From: Actinotalea ferrariae
Lineage (GTDB): Bacteria > Actinomycetota > Actinomycetes > Actinomycetales > Cellulomonadaceae
Direction: 5' to 3'
Assembly (NCBI RefSeq): GCF_019733465.1
Contig: NZ_JACVQL010000113.1
Coordinates: 1-57,299, forward strand
Length of the DNA stretch: 57,299 nucleotides
Within the stretch, counting starts at the first letter, position 1; each line of letters opens with the position of its first letter. Below are positions 55,169 through 57,299 of this stretch, in pieces. Both the position numbers and the translations under genes were made by a program. Under the pieces are notes generated by a model that saw only the letters and a program-made list of their open reading frames with translations, had not been told where the DNA came from and searched no databases.

Positions 55169-56353
55169 TCAGCGCTTGAGGTTCACGAGCTCCTGGAGCA
55201 GCTCGTCCGACGTCGTGATGACGCGGCTGTTCGCCTGGAAGCCGCGCTGGGCGATGATCAGGCTCGTGAACTCGGCCGAGAGGTCGACGTTCGACATCTC
55301 GAGCGTGCCGCCCGAGAGCTCGCCACGACCGCCGGTGCCCGCGGCGCCGACCTGCGGGTCGCCCGAGTTGACCGTGGTCCGGTAGAGCGAGCCGCCGGCC
55401 TTCTCGAGACCCGCGGGGTTGGTGAACGTCGCGAGCGACACGCGGCCGAGCGGCTGCTTGAGGCCGTTGCTGAATGAGCCGAGCAGCGTGCCGTCGGCGT
55501 TGATCATGAACGACTGGAGCGTGCCGGCGGAGCGGCCGTCCTGGCTCGCGGCCTCGACGGTCGTCAGGCCCGCGTAGCCGGTGAGGGTGCTGAGGTCGAC
55601 CTCGACGTCACCGGCGTCGAACGTGCCGCCGGCCGTGAGCACGCCGGCCGCGCTGAACGTGACCTCGGCGGGGGTGCCGACCGCGACGCCGTCGCGGGTC
55701 GCGGCGACGCCCCAGCCCGTGGCCGTGCGCGTGAAGGCCAGGTTGAGCGACGCCGACGTGCCGTCCTCCGCGTGGACCTCGATCTGGCGGTTGAGCACGG
55801 TCCCGACGGCCGCGTCGGACGGCAGGTTGCCCTCGAACGTCGCGCCCTCGGTCGCCGCCGCGCCCATGAGCGTCGCGATGGGCAGGCGGATGTCGACCAG
55901 CGGGCCGTTGACGTCGATGCTGCCGTCGGGGGCGGCCGCCCAGCCCTGGACGAGGCCGCCGTCGGGCGTGACGAGCTGGCCCGTCGCGTCGAAGTCGAAG
56001 GCACCGGCGCGCGAGAAGAACTGCTCGGCGCCCTTCTTCACGACGAAGAAGCCGTCGCCCGAGATCATCATGTCCGTCGAGCGGTTGGTGAGCTGGGCCG
56101 CGCCCTGCTGGAAGTTCGTCGTGATGCCCGCGACGCGCACGCCGAGGCCGACCTGCGCCGGGTTGGTGCCACCGCTCACGCCCTGCTGGGGGCCACCGGC
56201 GTTGGTGAGCACCTGGGACAGCGTGTCCTGGAACTGGGCCTGCGACGCCTTGAAGCCGGTCGTGTTGACGTTGGCGATGTTGTTGCCGGTCACGTCGAGC
56301 ATGGTCTGGTGGGCCCGGAGGCCGCTGATGCCGGAGAAGAGCGAGCGGAGCAT
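55169..56353 (-). CDS. flgE: Flagellar hook protein FlgE
   Basis: 394 residues. N-terminus MLRSLFSGISGLRAHQTML and DVTGNNIANVNTTGFK, and C-terminus QANSRVITTSDELLQELVNLKR, are the coiled-coil ends of flagellar axial proteins; the D1 start DGFFVV is present. Forms the hook. Follows flgD by 29 bases. Confidence 0.96.
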   Translation of the reverse strand: MLRSLFSGISGLRAHQTMLDVTGNNIANVNTTGFKASQAQFQDTLSQVLTNAGGPQQGVSGGTNPAQVGLGVRVAGITTNFQQGAAQLTNRSTDMMISGDGFFVVKKGAEQFFSRAGAFDFDATGQLVTPDGGLVQGWAAAPDGSIDVNGPLVDIRLPIATLMGAAATEGATFEGNLPSDAAVGTVLNRQIEVHAEDGTSASLNLAFTRTATGWGVAATRDGVAVGTPAEVTFSAAGVLTAGGTFDAGDVEVDLSTLTGYAGLTTVEAASQDGRSAGTLQSFMINADGTLLGSFSNGLKQPLGRVSLATFTNPAGLEKAGGSLYRTTVNSGDPQVGAAGTGGRGELSGGTLEMSNVDLSAEFTSLIIAQRGFQANSRVITTSDELLQELVNLKR

Positions 56354-56382
56354 GGGAGTTCCCTTCGAGTGGTGAGGAGGCC

Positions 56383-56931
56383 TCAGGCGGCCGGGGTGGC
56401 CGACGCGTCGGCGGAGGTCTGGGTCGCGGCGGAGCCGCTGGTCGGGGTGGTGGCGGGCGCGGCCGGAGCGGGCACGGTGCCGGCCGGGGTGGCCGCCGAG
56501 GCGGCACGCACGAGCGTCACGCCGTCGAGGGGCACCTGCTGCCCGTCGACGGTGATCATCGGCACGGGGCCGGCGAACGAGACGGACTCGACGACGCCGG
56601 TGCGGGGCGTGCCGTCGGCGGCGACGTAGCCGATCTGCTGGCCGACCATGCCGCCCGCGGCGATCCGCATCTGCAGGCTGAAGCTCTCGCGCGAGGTCTC
56701 GGCCATCGCGGACAGCTGCTCCATCGAGGCGAGCTGCGTGGACTGGGCCATCATCTCGGTCGTGTCCATGGGCGACGTCGGGTCCTGGTTGCGCAGCTGG
56801 GCGACGAGGAGCGCCAGGAAGACCTCCTGGTCCATCTCCTTCTTGGCGGTCGAGGCGGTGGCGGTCGCGTGCACGCTCGTGCCCGCGGCGGCCGACGGTG
56901 CGGTCGCGGCACCGGTGATCGGGATGTCCAT
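56383..56931 (-). CDS. flgD: Hook scaffolding protein FlgD
   Basis: 182 residues. QEVFLALLVAQLRNQDPTSPMDTTEMMAQSTQLASMEQL is the conserved N-terminal core (seen at about 34-75). The C-terminal part is an Ala/Thr/Pro-rich tail instead of a full FnIII-type domain. Cap for hook assembly. Confidence 0.94.
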   Translation of the reverse strand: MDIPITGAATAPSAAAGTSVHATATASTAKKEMDQEVFLALLVAQLRNQDPTSPMDTTEMMAQSTQLASMEQLSAMAETSRESFSLQMRIAAGGMVGQQIGYVAADGTPRTGVVESVSFAGPVPMITVDGQQVPLDGVTLVRAASAATPAGTVPAPAAPATTPTSGSAATQTSADASATPAA

Positions 56932-56940
56932 GAGGTCCTC

Positions 56941-57299
56941 TCAGACGACGAGGTCGAGACCGCGAGCGGTCGGTCGGTGGTCGGTGGGTGCTGCGGCCTC
57001 GGCCGCGGTGGCGCTCGGCGTGCCGGCCGACGACGGCGTGCGGCGCCCGTCGCCCGTGCCGGTGCCCTGCTGCTCGCCCTGGCCCAGGTGACCGGCGAGG
57101 CCCGGGCGTCCGCCCTGGCCGCCGTCCTGCGTGCGCGCGCCGAGGCCGAGGTCGCCGGGCAGCCCCGCGGCCACGAGGTCGCGCCGCAGGTCGGGCAGCG
57201 CGGCGCGCAGGGCGTCGCGCGCCTGGTCGGTCGCGCCGAGCAGCTCGACGCGGACGCCGTCCTTCCCGATGTGCGCGATGACGCGGACCGGCCCGATGG
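56941..57299 (-). CDS. fliK: Flagellar hook-length control protein FliK, C-terminal part only
   Basis: The frame is open to the right window edge. The first visible residues, IGPVRVIAHIGKDGVRVELLGATDQARDALRAALPDLRRDL in part, match the FliK C-terminal (Flg_hook) domain, which switches export to late substrates via FlhB. The last 55 residues are Gly/Gln/Ala-rich. Ten bases separate it from flgD. Confidence 0.85.
   Translation of the reverse strand, partial: IGPVRVIAHIGKDGVRVELLGATDQARDALRAALPDLRRDLVAAGLPGDLGLGARTQDGGQGGRPGLAGHLGQGEQQGTGTGDGRRTPSSAGTPSATAAEAAAPTDHRPTARGLDLVV

Overview
The window is very G+C-rich, almost fully coded, with many GTG starts and 1-4 base stop/start overlaps. With a complete flagellar and chemotaxis cluster, a glycine riboswitch over gcvPTH and a mycobacterial-type LexA box, this points to a motile high-G+C actinobacterium. 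A Cellulomonas-like member of the Micrococcales is my guess, not something I could test.

Left part (1-19.8 kb) is mixed housekeeping and accessory chromosome: a TetR regulator with tag, an AI-2E permease, a VOC protein, an SRPBCC protein, a shortened P450-like protein, RidA with a divergent WYL regulator, an ArsR-like regulator facing a PEP-mutase-family gene across a palindromic operator candidate, a Nudix hydrolase, a GIY-YIG-like protein and a LuxR-type solo regulator. Then comes gcvP-gcvT-gcvH behind a tandem glycine riboswitch, back to back with a DUF222/HNH gene whose promoter carries a perfect SOS box. An aminotransferase, a zinc-ribbon protein and a low-molecular-weight tyrosine phosphatase follow, separated by short tandem repeats.

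Middle (19.8-26.4 kb) is a small cyclic-di-GMP and non-coding-RNA zone. It holds a 12-codon ORF with an extended Shine-Dalgarno next to a three-way-junction fold, a membrane PAS-GGDEF-EAL protein, a cell-wall-type lipoprotein, a c-di-GMP-I riboswitch in front of a 52-residue ORF of unknown function, and an M15 peptidase.

Right part (26.4-57.3 kb), almost all on the minus strand, is motility: cheB-cheR-cheY-cheX-cheY-cheX-like; a sugar-binding lipoprotein with its own MCP; two more MCPs with cheW and cheA; then csrA-flhF-flhA-flhB-fliR-fliQ-fliP-fliO-fliN-fliM (listed left to right, transcribed right to left); fliL-motB-motA-flbD; a fourth MCP; and flgE-flgD-fliK, with fliK running off the window.

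The strongest unifying signal is a promoter motif, CTCA-N15/16-GCCGAT, found at eight operon starts: GGDEF-EAL, M15 peptidase, cheB, sugar-binding protein/MCP (CTCC variant), cheA, fliM, flbD and MCP4. It resembles the sigma-28/sigma-D consensus (TAAA-N15-GCCGATAT). It defines a putative flagellar regulon that takes in the c-di-GMP enzyme and the peptidase, fixes the start of MCP4, and implies that fliM is read from a leaderless or nearly leaderless mRNA. No tRNA, rRNA, IS element or CRISPR array was seen.
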